In this document: positions 46,038-56,740 of the stretch, in pieces
Layout: every line of letters begins with the position of its first letter
How positions within the stretch are numbered: position 1 is the stretch's first letter
From: Flavobacteriaceae bacterium
GTDB lineage: Bacteria; Bacteroidota; Bacteroidia; Flavobacteriales; Flavobacteriaceae
Direction: 5' to 3'
NCBI GenBank assembly: GCA_030835825.1
Contig: JAURRA010000015.1
Location: 1-64,000, forward strand
DNA: 64,000 nucleotides
The notes under the pieces: generated by a model
Seen by the model: only the letters and a program-made list of their open reading frames with translations
The model's database searches: none
Told to the model about the DNA's origin: nothing
Position numbers and translations under genes: made by a program

Positions 46038-47069
46038 ATGTATAAAAAACTAATTAGCCCAATTTTATTTTGTTTTGACCCAGAATCTGTGCATCATTTT
46101 TCATTTAAAATGATTAAAGCGATGCATCGGATACCAGGTGTGAAGTGGTTTTTAAAGAAATGGTTTGTAAGTAACGACTCATCCTTAGAACGTGAAGTTT
46201 TTGGACTGAAGTTTCCTAATCCAGTGGGTCTGGCTGCAGGCTTCGATAAAGATGCTAAATTGTACACTGAATTGTCGAGCTTTGGTTTTGGGTTCATAGA
46301 AATTGGAACTCTGACACCTAAGGCGCAAGACGGGAACCCCAAAAAAAGATTGTTCCGGTTGAAAGCCGATCAGGCTGTTATAAATAGAATGGGTTTCAAC
46401 AACTGTGGCGTCGATGACGCGGTGAAGCGATTAAAGAAAAATAAAGGGGTGTTGATTGGTGGGAATATCGGTAAAAACAAAAGTACTCCAAATCAAAACG
46501 CCCTTGAGGATTATCGCATTTGCTTCGAGACACTTTATCCCTATGTAGATTATTTTGTGGTGAATGTAAGTTCTCCAAATACACCAAACCTAAGAGCATT
46601 GCAAGACAAGGCTCCTTTGACTGCCCTGTTGACAGCTCTCAGGGCCGACAATGCTTTGAAGCCAAAGTCAAAGCCCATATTACTCAAAATAGCTCCTGAT
46701 TTAACGAACGATCAATTAAATGATATCGTAGAGATTGTTATCCAGACGGGTATAGATGGTGTTATTGCCACTAACACAACGATTGCAAGGGATGGACTCG
46801 AGTCTGCAAGCCAATCTGAGACAGGTGGTCTTAGCGGTAAACCACTATCTAAAAGGTCAACAGAGGTCATAAGATATTTATCTGATAGAAGTAATCACAG
46901 CTTTCCCATTATTGGTGTTGGTGGAATTCATAGCGCACAGGATGCTCTCGATAAATTAGACGCAGGCGCCGCCCTATTGCAGCTTTATACTGGATTTATT
47001 TACGAGGGTCCAGGGCTGATAAAAGCTATCAATAAAGCTATTTTATCACGAACTATCAAACAGAATTGA
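46038..47069 (+). CDS. pyrD: Dihydroorotate dehydrogenase (quinone), class 2
   Basis: 343 residues from the ATG at 46038 ([20 protein letters not shown]), the usual class 2 length; longer in-frame starts at 45909 or 45942 are unlikely. Class 2 motifs: N-terminal membrane-associating helices, [19 protein letters not shown] (in part), [24 protein letters not shown] (in part), [11 protein letters not shown] and [19 protein letters not shown] (in part). It oxidises dihydroorotate to orotate with quinone. Overlaps the next gene by 1 bp. Confidence 0.94.
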   Translation: MYKKLISPILFCFDPESVHHFSFKMIKAMHRIPGVKWFLKKWFVSNDSSLEREVFGLKFPNPVGLAAGFDKDAKLYTELSSFGFGFIEIGTLTPKAQDGNPKKRLFRLKADQAVINRMGFNNCGVDDAVKRLKKNKGVLIGGNIGKNKSTPNQNALEDYRICFETLYPYVDYFVVNVSSPNTPNLRALQDKAPLTALLTALRADNALKPKSKPILLKIAPDLTNDQLNDIVEIVIQTGIDGVIATNTTIARDGLESASQSETGGLSGKPLSKRSTEVIRYLSDRSNHSFPIIGVGGIHSAQDALDKLDAGAALLQLYTGFIYEGPGLIKAINKAILSRTIKQN

Positions 47070-47932
47070 TGGATCATGTGAAAATAATTGAGTGTCCTAG
47101 GGATGCGATGCAAGGTATTCGTAGCTTTATTCCAACTAAAGATAAGCTAACCTATATCAAATCACTTTTGCCAGTAGGTTTTCACACCATTGATATTGGT
47201 AGCTTCGTTTCGGCCAAATCCATACCTCAATTAGCTGATACGAGAGAAGTGTTAAGGACTATTGAACCCTTAAAAACAGATAGTAAATTTTTAGTTATTG
47301 TGGCCAACGTCAGGGGTGCTGTAGAAGCTGTAGAGATAAAAAAAATTGATTATTTAGGCTTTCCATTTTCAATTTCTGAAAATTTTCAGATGAGAAATAC
47401 CCATAAATCAATTCATGAGTCTGTTGAAGTATTGTCAAAAGTTTTGGAATTGGCTGATCTGAACAATAAGGAAGTAGTAGTTTATTTATCTATGGGATTT
47501 GGTAACCCATACGGTGATTTTTGGAGTGTTGAGGTAGTGGCATATTGGGTAGAAAAATTGAGCGCTATGGGTGTCAATATTATTTCTTTAAGCGATACTA
47601 TTGGAGTAGCGTCACCAGAAAATATCACCCATTTGTTTGAGCGATTGATTCCCTTGTATCCGCATATCGAGTTTGGAGCTCATTTTCATACCCGCCCTGA
47701 GGAGTGGTATGAGAAAGTTTTAGCAGCATTCCAAGCTGGATGCCGCCGATTCGATGGTGCTATGCAAGGAGTTGGAGGATGTCCAATGGCTCTGGATGAA
47801 CTGACTGGAAATATGCCTACTGAAAGATTGCTCTCATTTTTCAGTTCTCAAAATGTCCATTCGAATTTGGATGTGTACTATTTCGAAAGAGCTTATAATG
47901 CTGCCCTAGAGTTGTTTAAAACTTGTCGATAA
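47069..47932 (+). CDS. Hydroxymethylglutaryl-CoA lyase-like protein
   Basis: 287 residues. TIM-barrel of the DRE-TIM family. N-terminal IIECPRDAMQGIRSFIPTKDK (in part), with the substrate-binding Arg at 11 or so (CPRDAMQG), DIGSFVSAKSIPQLADT, GAHFHTRPEEWYEK and GAMQGVGGCPMALDELTGNMPTE (in part) for the catalytic Cys and metal ligands. It should cleave HMG-CoA to acetoacetate and acetyl-CoA in leucine breakdown; this fits the leucine dehydrogenase gene 5 kb away. Confidence 0.87.
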   Translation: MDHVKIIECPRDAMQGIRSFIPTKDKLTYIKSLLPVGFHTIDIGSFVSAKSIPQLADTREVLRTIEPLKTDSKFLVIVANVRGAVEAVEIKKIDYLGFPFSISENFQMRNTHKSIHESVEVLSKVLELADLNNKEVVVYLSMGFGNPYGDFWSVEVVAYWVEKLSAMGVNIISLSDTIGVASPENITHLFERLIPLYPHIEFGAHFHTRPEEWYEKVLAAFQAGCRRFDGAMQGVGGCPMALDELTGNMPTERLLSFFSSQNVHSNLDVYYFERAYNAALELFKTCR

Positions 47933-47955
47933 TTCATCTTATTTTTATTTAAATT

Positions 47956-48032
47956 AAATCTAAATAACTTGGTAATCTGAGATAAGCACGCTAATTTCGT
48001 GACTCATTAAAATCTAAATTTTTCAAGTTATT
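47956..48032 (+). promoter_or_regulatory. Promoter and repeat-rich control region of the porin cassette
   Basis: Contains a good promoter match, TTG (47969-47971), 20 bp, TAATTTCG (47992-47999; one base off TAnnTTTG). A 10 bp direct repeat AAATCTAAAT lies at 47956-47965 and 48010-48019. A 9 bp inverted repeat AATAACTTG (47963-47971) / CAAGTTATT (48024-48032) has one arm covering the -33 TTG and the other just before the porin ATG. An operator or leader structure is a plausible reading. Confidence 0.55.
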
Positions 48033-48035
48033 CAT

Positions 48036-49196
48036 ATGATTTCAAAGTTAAGATTGGTTACCTACCTGATGTTGTTTTGGTCTGCTACTGTCATGACTCA
48101 GGTGCCAGTAATGGTCGGTGATTCTCTGCCGTACGTCCAAAGGAATTCTGCACAGACCTTAATGGCAAGAACTGCTCAAAACCCCTTAACTCTTGGAATG
48201 TATGGAGAAGTAGAGTACTTAAAGCCTCAGGATCAAAACGGCATATTGGATGTGCACCGTATGGTTCTCTTATTGGGCTATCGATTTGACGAAAGAGTTC
48301 AATTTATTACAGAAATTGAGATGGAGCATACCACAGAGTTGTATGTCGAACAGGCTTTTGTCAACTACAATATTTCATCGGCCATAAACCTCCGGGCAGG
48401 GTTGATGCTTATTCCAATGGGTATCATAAATGAATACCACGAACCAACCACATTCAACGGGGTTAGTCGTCCCGCTCTAGACACTTATTTGGTCCCGACT
48501 ACTTGGCGTGAAATAGGTGCTGGATTGGCTGGTAGATTTGATAATTTGAGTTTGAGGTACCAGCTCTACGTCGTCAACGGATTTGCCTCAGTGAACAATG
48601 GGAAGACATTGAATGGAGAAAATGGACTTCGCAACGGTAGGCAAAAAGGTGGAAAGTCGATTATTAATAGTCCGAACTTTTCTGCTAAGGTAGATTATTA
48701 CGGATTGAGTAATTTGAGATTAGGACTGTCCTATTATATGGGTGAAACACAATCAGACATTGATCTTATGTCAGCTGAAGGGTCTTCCGTCGGTTTGAAT
48801 ATGATTGGATTCGACGCCAGATACTCACGAGGCCCATTTGCTGCTAGAGGACAGTATATTTTTGCGTCCATATCAAACTCTTCCAGTTATAACGATATAT
48901 ACGATAGTGACTTGGCCTCTGAAATGTTTGGCTGGTATCTCGAGGGCAGTTACAGAATAGCAGATTTCGGAAATAATCGAAGTTTGACAATGTTTACGCG
49001 CTATGAAAACTTCGACACCCACGCATCGGTAGTCAATCAAATAAAAAATGGTGCTTATAACCGAAAAGTAGTGACAACAGGATTCGGATTGGCATTGTCT
49101 CAAGGGGTAGTTTTTAAAACCGATTATCAATGGAATTGGAACGCTGTCAACGACAAGTATGGTCAGTTTAATATGGGGGTCGGATTTTGGTATTAA
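48036..49196 (+). CDS. Outer-membrane porin-like beta-barrel protein
   Basis: 386 residues with a signal peptide (about 1-21). The mature protein is built of alternating amphipathic strands (for example MVLLLGYRFDERVQFITEIEM in part, RAGLMLIPMGIIN, YRLAD-type turns) and ends in an aromatic residue (GVGFWY), as in OprP/OprO-like porins. I recognise the phosphate-selective-porin-like fold but not the substrate. First gene of a three-gene cassette with an FMN-binding protein and a membrane protein. Confidence 0.82.
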   Translation: MISKLRLVTYLMLFWSATVMTQVPVMVGDSLPYVQRNSAQTLMARTAQNPLTLGMYGEVEYLKPQDQNGILDVHRMVLLLGYRFDERVQFITEIEMEHTTELYVEQAFVNYNISSAINLRAGLMLIPMGIINEYHEPTTFNGVSRPALDTYLVPTTWREIGAGLAGRFDNLSLRYQLYVVNGFASVNNGKTLNGENGLRNGRQKGGKSIINSPNFSAKVDYYGLSNLRLGLSYYMGETQSDIDLMSAEGSSVGLNMIGFDARYSRGPFAARGQYIFASISNSSSYNDIYDSDLASEMFGWYLEGSYRIADFGNNRSLTMFTRYENFDTHASVVNQIKNGAYNRKVVTTGFGLALSQGVVFKTDYQWNWNAVNDKYGQFNMGVGFWY

Positions 49197-49204
49197 TTGT
49201 TTTT

Positions 49205-49735
49205 ATGAAGAAAATATTTTTTTTAACTGTTTTATCTGCCCTATTTTTGGAGAGTTCGGTGGCACCTCCTGATAGGTTGGAAAAGAAGCTGAATCAATTG
49301 ATATCAAGTGATTTTTCTGTTACTTCTTTCGAGCTTCATGAAATTGGCTACCCCGAGCATATTAAGGCAAGTTTGCCCAACGCTTTTCTCCTAGCCGATT
49401 TTTTTAGAGTAGAGTCATCATCAGAAACCATTGGATTCGCCTATCTTGGCCAAGGTCCTAGCAAAACAGATGTGTATGATTTTGCCGTTATTTTTGATGC
49501 GAACCTCTTAGTTAGGTCCGTTAAAATCCTTCAATATCGCGAAGATTATGGCGGAGAAATTGCCAGTAAACGCTGGTTGAGACAGTTTTTGGGTAAGTCA
49601 ACAGAATCAGAATTTATTGTTGGTGAAAATATTGCAGCTATTTCGGGGGCTACCATTTCTGTGCGGTCAATGACTGCAATGATTAATCAAGTTTTCGACG
49701 CTGTGGAAGTTCTTAAAACGGGCAACATATTATGA
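49205..49735 (+). CDS. Exported FMN-binding domain protein
   Basis: 176 residues from the ATG at 49205, signal peptide at 1-20 (MKKIFFLTVLSALFLESSVA). FMN-binding domain at about 70-165: GFAYLGQGPSKTDVYDFAVI, KILQYREDYGGEIASKRW and the flavinylation region ENIAAISGATISVRSMT. The SGAT core fits covalent FMN attachment by ApbE, but the consensus Asp three residues before it is Ala. Predicted periplasmic electron carrier. The ATG of the next gene overlaps its stop by 4 bp. Confidence 0.85.
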   Translation: MKKIFFLTVLSALFLESSVAPPDRLEKKLNQLISSDFSVTSFELHEIGYPEHIKASLPNAFLLADFFRVESSSETIGFAYLGQGPSKTDVYDFAVIFDANLLVRSVKILQYREDYGGEIASKRWLRQFLGKSTESEFIVGENIAAISGATISVRSMTAMINQVFDAVEVLKTGNIL

Positions 49736-50220
49736 AGTCAGCTTACCATTTGAGATCCTTGCCATTGGCTCAGAAAGCGCTAATTATTTCCTTTCTGATT
49801 ATCCTTAGTATCGGATTCTTCACAGGTTTGGGCTTTGTTTCAAATACTACAAACGCTAATCCAAAAGGCATTGAGTCTCAGTATTTGGGCAATGAGTCAG
49901 ACGATGGTGCAGTTATGGAAATGAAATTTAAAAAAAGTAAGCGTGAAATGCTTACCATTATTCACACGCACACGCTTTCTCTGGCCTTGGTTTTTGGAAT
50001 AGTTGGTTTCCTAATAAGTTTGACTACTTTGCCTAAAAGGGTGAAGCTGTTTCTAATCATCGAGCCTTTTGTTTCAGTTTTTATGACTTTTGGCGGACTG
50101 TTTGTCCTCTGGCTAGGCATAAGTTGGTTTAGTTATATTGTGGCTTTTTCTGGGTTTTTGATGACCATAACCTACCTATTGTTGGTATTTCTAATTTTTT
50201 TCGAGCTACTCCGCAAATAA
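49732..50220 (+). CDS. Four-helix membrane protein of unknown function
   Basis: 162 residues with predicted helices at about 16-36, 79-100, 104-129 and 132-160. The loop between helices 1 and 2 (37-72) ends in a Lys-rich stretch and leads into H78-T-H80 at the start of helix 2. Paired histidines beside a membrane helix could ligate heme, which would suit electron delivery to the FMN protein, but only this hint supports it. Translationally coupled (ATGA) to the FMN-binding gene. I do not recognise the family. Confidence 0.75.
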   Translation: MKSAYHLRSLPLAQKALIISFLIILSIGFFTGLGFVSNTTNANPKGIESQYLGNESDDGAVMEMKFKKSKREMLTIIHTHTLSLALVFGIVGFLISLTTLPKRVKLFLIIEPFVSVFMTFGGLFVLWLGISWFSYIVAFSGFLMTITYLLLVFLIFFELLRK

Positions 50221-50274
50221 AAGAAGTAGTTGATTGTTTACAAGAATAGCTGTCAAACCGATGAAATGTTGTAA

Positions 50275-51777
<1,503 letters not shown>

Positions 51778-51851
51778 TCCGAAATATGCTTTTCAATACT
51801 CGTCCTATTTTGGGCTATTTTTGTTATTTTTAACCCAAAGTATTATTTGAC

Positions 51852-53450
51852 ATGAAAAAATATTGTCCCATTATTTTATTGTTTCTGAACCTGCTTTCTC
51901 TCTCGTTTTTATCTGCTCAAAATTTTTCTAAAAATGACATTTTAAGTATTGATAACCAGATAATTAACACCGATGAGTTCTTGTGGATGTTTAATAAAAA
52001 TTCTAGCCTTAACAAAACTGACTCTGAAGCTGACTTAGATCAGTATTTGGATCTTTTTATTTCCTTCAAACTCAAAGTTAAAGAGGCTTTAGATCAAGGT
52101 TTGGATGGCGATGCCATTATCAAGAGGGAATTAAGAGGGTATAAATCTCAACTCGAACGCAACTATTTGTCTGATCAAACGGTATCTGCTGCTATGCTGG
52201 AAGAGGCTTATCAACGGTTGCAATACGACATCAGAGCGAGTCATGTTTTAGTGCGTTTGGAAGACAGTCTTCTCGCCAAAGAGCAAGCGCTCCGTGTTGG
52301 ACAATTACTTATTGATTTACCTTTAGAAACTGTAAAGGAACGCCATCATAATGGTAAGACAATTTTTGTAGAAAATTTGGGTTATTTCACAGCTTTTAAC
52401 ATGGATTATGATTTTGAAACTGTAGCTTATAATACGCCGGTAGGTTCTATTTCAAAACCATTTAAAACAAAATATGGATATCACGTGCTCAAAGTTCACG
52501 ACCGATTGGAAAGCGATGGAGAGGTTCAGGTAGCGCACATTCTACTGGCAGACCAGCCTAAAGACAGTATCCCATCTGAGCAAGAAATACACATGCTGTA
52601 TCAAAAATTGCACGAAGGACAGGATTTTTCGGAATTGGCGAAGCGTTATTCCGATGACCCGCAGTCTGCAGGAAAAGGTGGGCGTTTGAAGTATTTCCGC
52701 AGAGGCCAATTAGCCTCTGAAGTTTTTGAGTCGGAGAGTCTGAAGTTGGATACTATCGGAGAAATTACCTCACCTTTTGAAACTCAATTTGGTTGGCATA
52801 TTGTAAAACTCTTAGACCGTAAGAAGTTCGAATCATTTGATATGGCGCGAGCAGACCTTGAAAATCGCATCCAACGCGATGGACGCGCACGAAAAATTAA
52901 CGAAGCCTTTTTTAACAAGCTCGCGAGGTTGTATGAAATCGATTATGTCAATCCTAAAAAAAATTATTTGTTGCGAATTTTAGACACCTCATATTTTGAA
53001 CAGCAATGGAGCCCACCTGTTGATATGCCGCAGGATGCCGTGCTATTTGTTCTTAACGGTCAAAAAGTTTTTTTAACCAATTTTGTCAATTACCTCAGCG
53101 ACGGCAAAAAAAGGTACGACGCTTCCTGGTCCATTAATGCGGTTTTGGACGATGCGTTTAACAATTTTGTGAATAGTAAAATGTATAATAAGTACCAATC
53201 GGAATTACCAGAACGATTTCCTGAGTTTAGACTTTTATTAAATGAATATAGTGATGGTTTACTTTTGTTTGAGGTGATGCAGCAAAATGTTTGGAGTAAA
53301 TATCCTGATAGTGATATGGATGTAATCGTTTTTCAGGAGGGACTTGAACAAAATTGGGTCAAGTCGTTAAAAGAAAAACATAATGTTCAAATCAACACCG
53401 CTGGATGGGCTGCCTTAAAAAAAGAAATTTTAAATTCTGAGGACAAATGA
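51852..53450 (+). CDS. SurA-like peptidyl-prolyl isomerase with two parvulin domains
   Basis: 532 residues with a signal peptide (about 1-21). Two parvulin (rotamase) domains: residues ~118-215 (ASHVLVRLEDSLL, FKTKYGYHVLKV) and ~222-320 (VAHILLADQPKD, YSDDPQSAGKGGRLKYF, FETQFGWHIVKLLD). It is predicted to be a periplasmic chaperone for outer-membrane proteins. First of three such genes, with a 4 bp overlap into the second. Confidence 0.9.
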   Translation: MKKYCPIILLFLNLLSLSFLSAQNFSKNDILSIDNQIINTDEFLWMFNKNSSLNKTDSEADLDQYLDLFISFKLKVKEALDQGLDGDAIIKRELRGYKSQLERNYLSDQTVSAAMLEEAYQRLQYDIRASHVLVRLEDSLLAKEQALRVGQLLIDLPLETVKERHHNGKTIFVENLGYFTAFNMDYDFETVAYNTPVGSISKPFKTKYGYHVLKVHDRLESDGEVQVAHILLADQPKDSIPSEQEIHMLYQKLHEGQDFSELAKRYSDDPQSAGKGGRLKYFRRGQLASEVFESESLKLDTIGEITSPFETQFGWHIVKLLDRKKFESFDMARADLENRIQRDGRARKINEAFFNKLARLYEIDYVNPKKNYLLRILDTSYFEQQWSPPVDMPQDAVLFVLNGQKVFLTNFVNYLSDGKKRYDASWSINAVLDDAFNNFVNSKMYNKYQSELPERFPEFRLLLNEYSDGLLLFEVMQQNVWSKYPDSDMDVIVFQEGLEQNWVKSLKEKHNVQINTAGWAALKKEILNSEDK

Positions 53451-54316
53451 AGCTAATTAAGTTATTTGGACTATTGTCAATATGGGTGTTTGTTTCATTT
53501 TCTTTTAACTCCTGCAGAGAGGCAACAGACAAGGGCCAAGGCGATACGCTAGCCAGAGTTAAAAGCGATGAGCTCTTAAAAGCGGATGCTGAGGCGGTAT
53601 ATCCGGGAAGATTATCACCTGAAGATAGTGTGCAATGGTACTCAACATATATTACCAATTGGGCTACAGACAGATTACTTTTTGATTTTTCTAAATTCAA
53701 TTTAGATGAACAGAAACAGCAAAATCTTGAATTATTAGTTGGCCAATATCGAAGAGATCTATATCTAAATGCCTACATAGAGGCCTTAGTAGCTCGTGAA
53801 ATGGACACTGTCGTTTCGAAAGAAGAGGCTTTAGCGGTTTATGAAGCAAATAAATCGAGTTTTATTCTTAACGAGGCCTTGATCAAATTGCGCTACATTA
53901 AATTAGAAACGGACTATCAAGACTTGCGAGACATTAAAAAGCGATTTTTAGATTTTAATGTCGAGGATCGCGCCTATTTAGATTCAATTTCAATTCAATT
54001 CAAATCTTTTTTTCTCAATGACTCGGTATGGGTTAGAAATGAAGAGGTTGTTCAAAGTATTTCGATTCTGCGTAATCCTGATCAGTTGAATGTGTTAAAA
54101 AAACCTAATTTTGTGCAACTTGAAGATTCAATCGACCTATATTTGATCCAAGTTAATGAAGTTCTAGATCGTAATGAAATAGCACCTTTGTCTTATGTGA
54201 TGCCAACAATTCGACAGATTGTTCTCAATCAAAGGAAGTTAAATATTGTTTCTGATCTTAAAAAGGACGTTATCAAAGATGCACTCAACAACAGAACATT
54301 TGAAATTTATGACTAA
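53447..54316 (+). CDS. SurA-like lipoprotein without a parvulin domain
   Basis: 289 residues. Type II signal peptide with lipobox FNSC (Cys at about 23). N-terminal and C-terminal helices resemble SurA chaperone parts (AYIEALVAREMDTVVSKEEA, PTIRQIVLNQRKLNIV), but the parvulin catalytic pattern is absent. It is a chaperone-only paralogue in appearance. It sits between two rotamase-containing genes and overlaps each by 4 and 8 bp. Confidence 0.8.
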   Translation: MKLIKLFGLLSIWVFVSFSFNSCREATDKGQGDTLARVKSDELLKADAEAVYPGRLSPEDSVQWYSTYITNWATDRLLFDFSKFNLDEQKQQNLELLVGQYRRDLYLNAYIEALVAREMDTVVSKEEALAVYEANKSSFILNEALIKLRYIKLETDYQDLRDIKKRFLDFNVEDRAYLDSISIQFKSFFLNDSVWVRNEEVVQSISILRNPDQLNVLKKPNFVQLEDSIDLYLIQVNEVLDRNEIAPLSYVMPTIRQIVLNQRKLNIVSDLKKDVIKDALNNRTFEIYD

Positions 54317-55691
54317 ATCAATAATTCTCACACCAATAGTATTTTGTTTCATTCAATTGATGTTTGGACAAACGCCACCAATGGTCAATGACCAGCGACA
54401 AAAAATAGACGGTGTTGCTGCTGTGATTGGCGACTTTGTAGTTTTAGATTCAGACATTGACCGCCAGTTTTTAATGCTTCAGGCAGGCGGAGTTGACACT
54501 AAGGGCATCGCGCGTTGCGAAATGTTCGGAAAATTGTTAGAAGACAAACTTTACATACACCATGCGATTCAAGATAGTTTAGAAATTAGCACGGCTGATA
54601 TTCGAGATCAAGTGGATATGCAAATCAATGCCTATGCAGAGCAAATTGGTTCAATGGACAAGCTCGTTGAATTTTATAAAAAAGACAATGAGCAAGAGCT
54701 GAGAACAGAGATGTATGAGTTGAACAAAAATAACACCATGTCTCTTAAAATGAGAGAGTCAATCACCGATGTTATAGAAATTACTCCTGATGAGGTTAGT
54801 ACCTATTTCAAAACAGTTCTTCAAAATGATTTACCGCTATTTGGTACGGAGTTAGGTGTAGCCCAAATTGTTGTAATCCCAGAGGTTGCTCAAGAGGGAA
54901 AACAAAAAGTTATTGATAGATTATACGAATTTAAGGCAGATGTCATTGAGAATGGCGCGAGTTTCCGCACTAAAGCAGTTTTGTATTCGGAGGATATCCC
55001 GTCGCGTAGAAATGGGGGTAAATACACACTCAATAAAACCAGACCTCAAATGGTCAAAGAGTTTAGAGAGGTTGCTTTTTCCTTGCAAGAAGGTGAAATA
55101 TCGGACCCTTTTGAAACAGATTTTGGCTACCATATTGTTTACCTCGAAAAAGTCAGAGGCCAGGAGTATGATATCAGACACATACTGCTGCGGCCTGAGG
55201 TCACTCAAGAGGCCATTAATGCAGCAAAAACAAAAATTGAAAGAGTTAGAGAACGCCTGATTAATGGAGAACTCACTTTTGAAGAAGCTGCTCTTGAAGT
55301 TAGTGATGAAAAGGAAACCAAGTATGAAGGAGGTAGATTGAGAAATCCTCTAGACCGGAGTTACTCTTTTGAATTGGCAAAGATGGAGCCCGAACTGTAT
55401 GCCCAAATCCAAAACTTGGCCGAGGGTGAAATTAGTCCAGTATTGAGGGATCAGGATAGAGTTAACGCAGTGAAATTTAAAATTGTAACCGTTACTCAAA
55501 GAATGGATGAGCACGAAGCCGATTTCAATAGAGATTATCTAAAAATCAAAAATCTCGCCCTTCAGGATAAGCAGATTAGAGCTATTGATAAATGGCAGAA
55601 AGAAAAAATTAGAGAAACCTACATCAAGATCAATGGCGATTTGAGAGACTGTGACTTCAATAGTGACTGGCTTCAAAATGGAAAGAACTAA
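54309..55691 (+). CDS. surA: SurA-type periplasmic chaperone/isomerase
   Basis: 460 residues from the ATG at 54309 (signal peptide MTKSIILTPIVFCFIQLMFG); an in-frame start at 54246 is within the previous gene. SurA N-domain at about 25-170 (VAAVIGDFVVLDSDIDRQ) and two parvulin domains: about 175-290 (AQIVVIPEVAQ, GGKYTLNKTRPQMVKEFREVA in part, FETDFGYHIVYLE) and 295-395 (IRHILLRPEVTQ). Folds outer-membrane proteins. Third of the cluster, 4 bp before MoxR. Confidence 0.9.
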   Translation: MTKSIILTPIVFCFIQLMFGQTPPMVNDQRQKIDGVAAVIGDFVVLDSDIDRQFLMLQAGGVDTKGIARCEMFGKLLEDKLYIHHAIQDSLEISTADIRDQVDMQINAYAEQIGSMDKLVEFYKKDNEQELRTEMYELNKNNTMSLKMRESITDVIEITPDEVSTYFKTVLQNDLPLFGTELGVAQIVVIPEVAQEGKQKVIDRLYEFKADVIENGASFRTKAVLYSEDIPSRRNGGKYTLNKTRPQMVKEFREVAFSLQEGEISDPFETDFGYHIVYLEKVRGQEYDIRHILLRPEVTQEAINAAKTKIERVRERLINGELTFEEAALEVSDEKETKYEGGRLRNPLDRSYSFELAKMEPELYAQIQNLAEGEISPVLRDQDRVNAVKFKIVTVTQRMDEHEADFNRDYLKIKNLALQDKQIRAIDKWQKEKIRETYIKINGDLRDCDFNSDWLQNGKN

Positions 55692-55695
55692 ACTT

Positions 55696-56649
55696 ATGTC
55701 TGACACAGCCAAACTCAACCACTTTGTTGAAAATTACGCTCATCTGAAAAATGAAATCGGTAAGGTAATTGTGGGCCAAGACGAGGTTCTGAATCAAATT
55801 TTAATCACGGTATTTGCGGGTGGTCATGCCTTACTGATCGGTGTCCCGGGTTTAGCTAAAACCCTCATGGTTCAGACTGTAGCCTCAGCTTTAGGTTTAA
55901 ATTTTAATAGGATTCAATTTACGCCCGATTTGATGCCGAGTGATATTTTAGGTAGTGAAATCCTAGACGAATCACGTCATTTTAAGTTTGTAAAAGGCCC
56001 TGTTTTTTCAAACATCGTTTTGGCCGATGAAATTAATCGAACACCACCCAAAACTCAAGCTGCTTTGCTCGAGGCCATGCAAGAACGCAAAGTTACAGTA
56101 GCTGGTCACACCTACGATTTACCAAGTCCATATTTCGTTTTAGCAACGCAAAATCCGATTGAACAAGAAGGCACTTACCCTTTGCCCGAGGCCCAATTAG
56201 ACCGGTTCATGTCGGCCATTTATTTGGATTACCCCAGTTTTTTAAATGAAATTGATATCGTCAAACTCACGACTTCAGATCTGCATCCTGAAGTTAAACC
56301 AATATTCAAAGCGGACGAAGTGTCCGAAATTCAACATTTATTAAGGCGAATTCCGGTGGCCGATAACGTGGTGGAGTATGCAGTTCAATTGACAACCAAC
56401 TCCAGACCAGGATCAAATAACACCAATGCGTTGATCAATGAATATGTGGATTGGGGCGCAGGACCCCGCGCCTCTCAAAATCTCATTTTAGCAGCTAAAA
56501 CCCATGCGGCTATAAATGGAAAATTTTCACCAGATATAGAAAACGTTAAAACAGTGGCGCTTCCAATTTTACGTCATCGTTTGATACGAAATTATAAATC
56601 TGAAGCCGAGGGAATTACAGAAAATGTAATTATTGAATCTATTCTTTAA
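55696..56649 (+). CDS. MoxR-family AAA ATPase
   Basis: 317 residues from the ATG at 55696 (4 bp after the surA stop). AAA motifs: VGQDEVLNQIL, Walker A GVPGLAKTLMV, Walker B VLADEINRTPPKTQ, sensor 1 LATQNPIEQEGTYPLPEAQLD (in part). MoxR proteins act as chaperones for metalloproteins or complexes. The DUF58/VWA partners often found with MoxR are absent; the next gene is aconitase. Confidence 0.93.
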   Translation: MSDTAKLNHFVENYAHLKNEIGKVIVGQDEVLNQILITVFAGGHALLIGVPGLAKTLMVQTVASALGLNFNRIQFTPDLMPSDILGSEILDESRHFKFVKGPVFSNIVLADEINRTPPKTQAALLEAMQERKVTVAGHTYDLPSPYFVLATQNPIEQEGTYPLPEAQLDRFMSAIYLDYPSFLNEIDIVKLTTSDLHPEVKPIFKADEVSEIQHLLRRIPVADNVVEYAVQLTTNSRPGSNNTNALINEYVDWGAGPRASQNLILAAKTHAAINGKFSPDIENVKTVALPILRHRLIRNYKSEAEGITENVIIESIL

Positions 56650-56684
56650 GAATTTATTATCTATATTTTAGTTTTGGTAATAAA

Positions 56685-56715
56685 TTGTATTTACCGTTCC
56701 CTTTTTGTATTTTTG
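56685..56715 (+). promoter_or_regulatory. Bacteroidota-type promoter of aconitase
   Basis: TTG at 56685-56687, a 20 bp spacer and TATTTTTG at 56708-56715, matching TTG-N19-21-TAnnTTTG. Start of transcription about 56722 gives a leader of roughly 20 nt before the ATG at 56741. It implies that aconitase is not just read through from MoxR. Confidence 0.65.
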
Positions 56716-56740
56716 CGTTCCAAAATTTAAACACTTCCTT

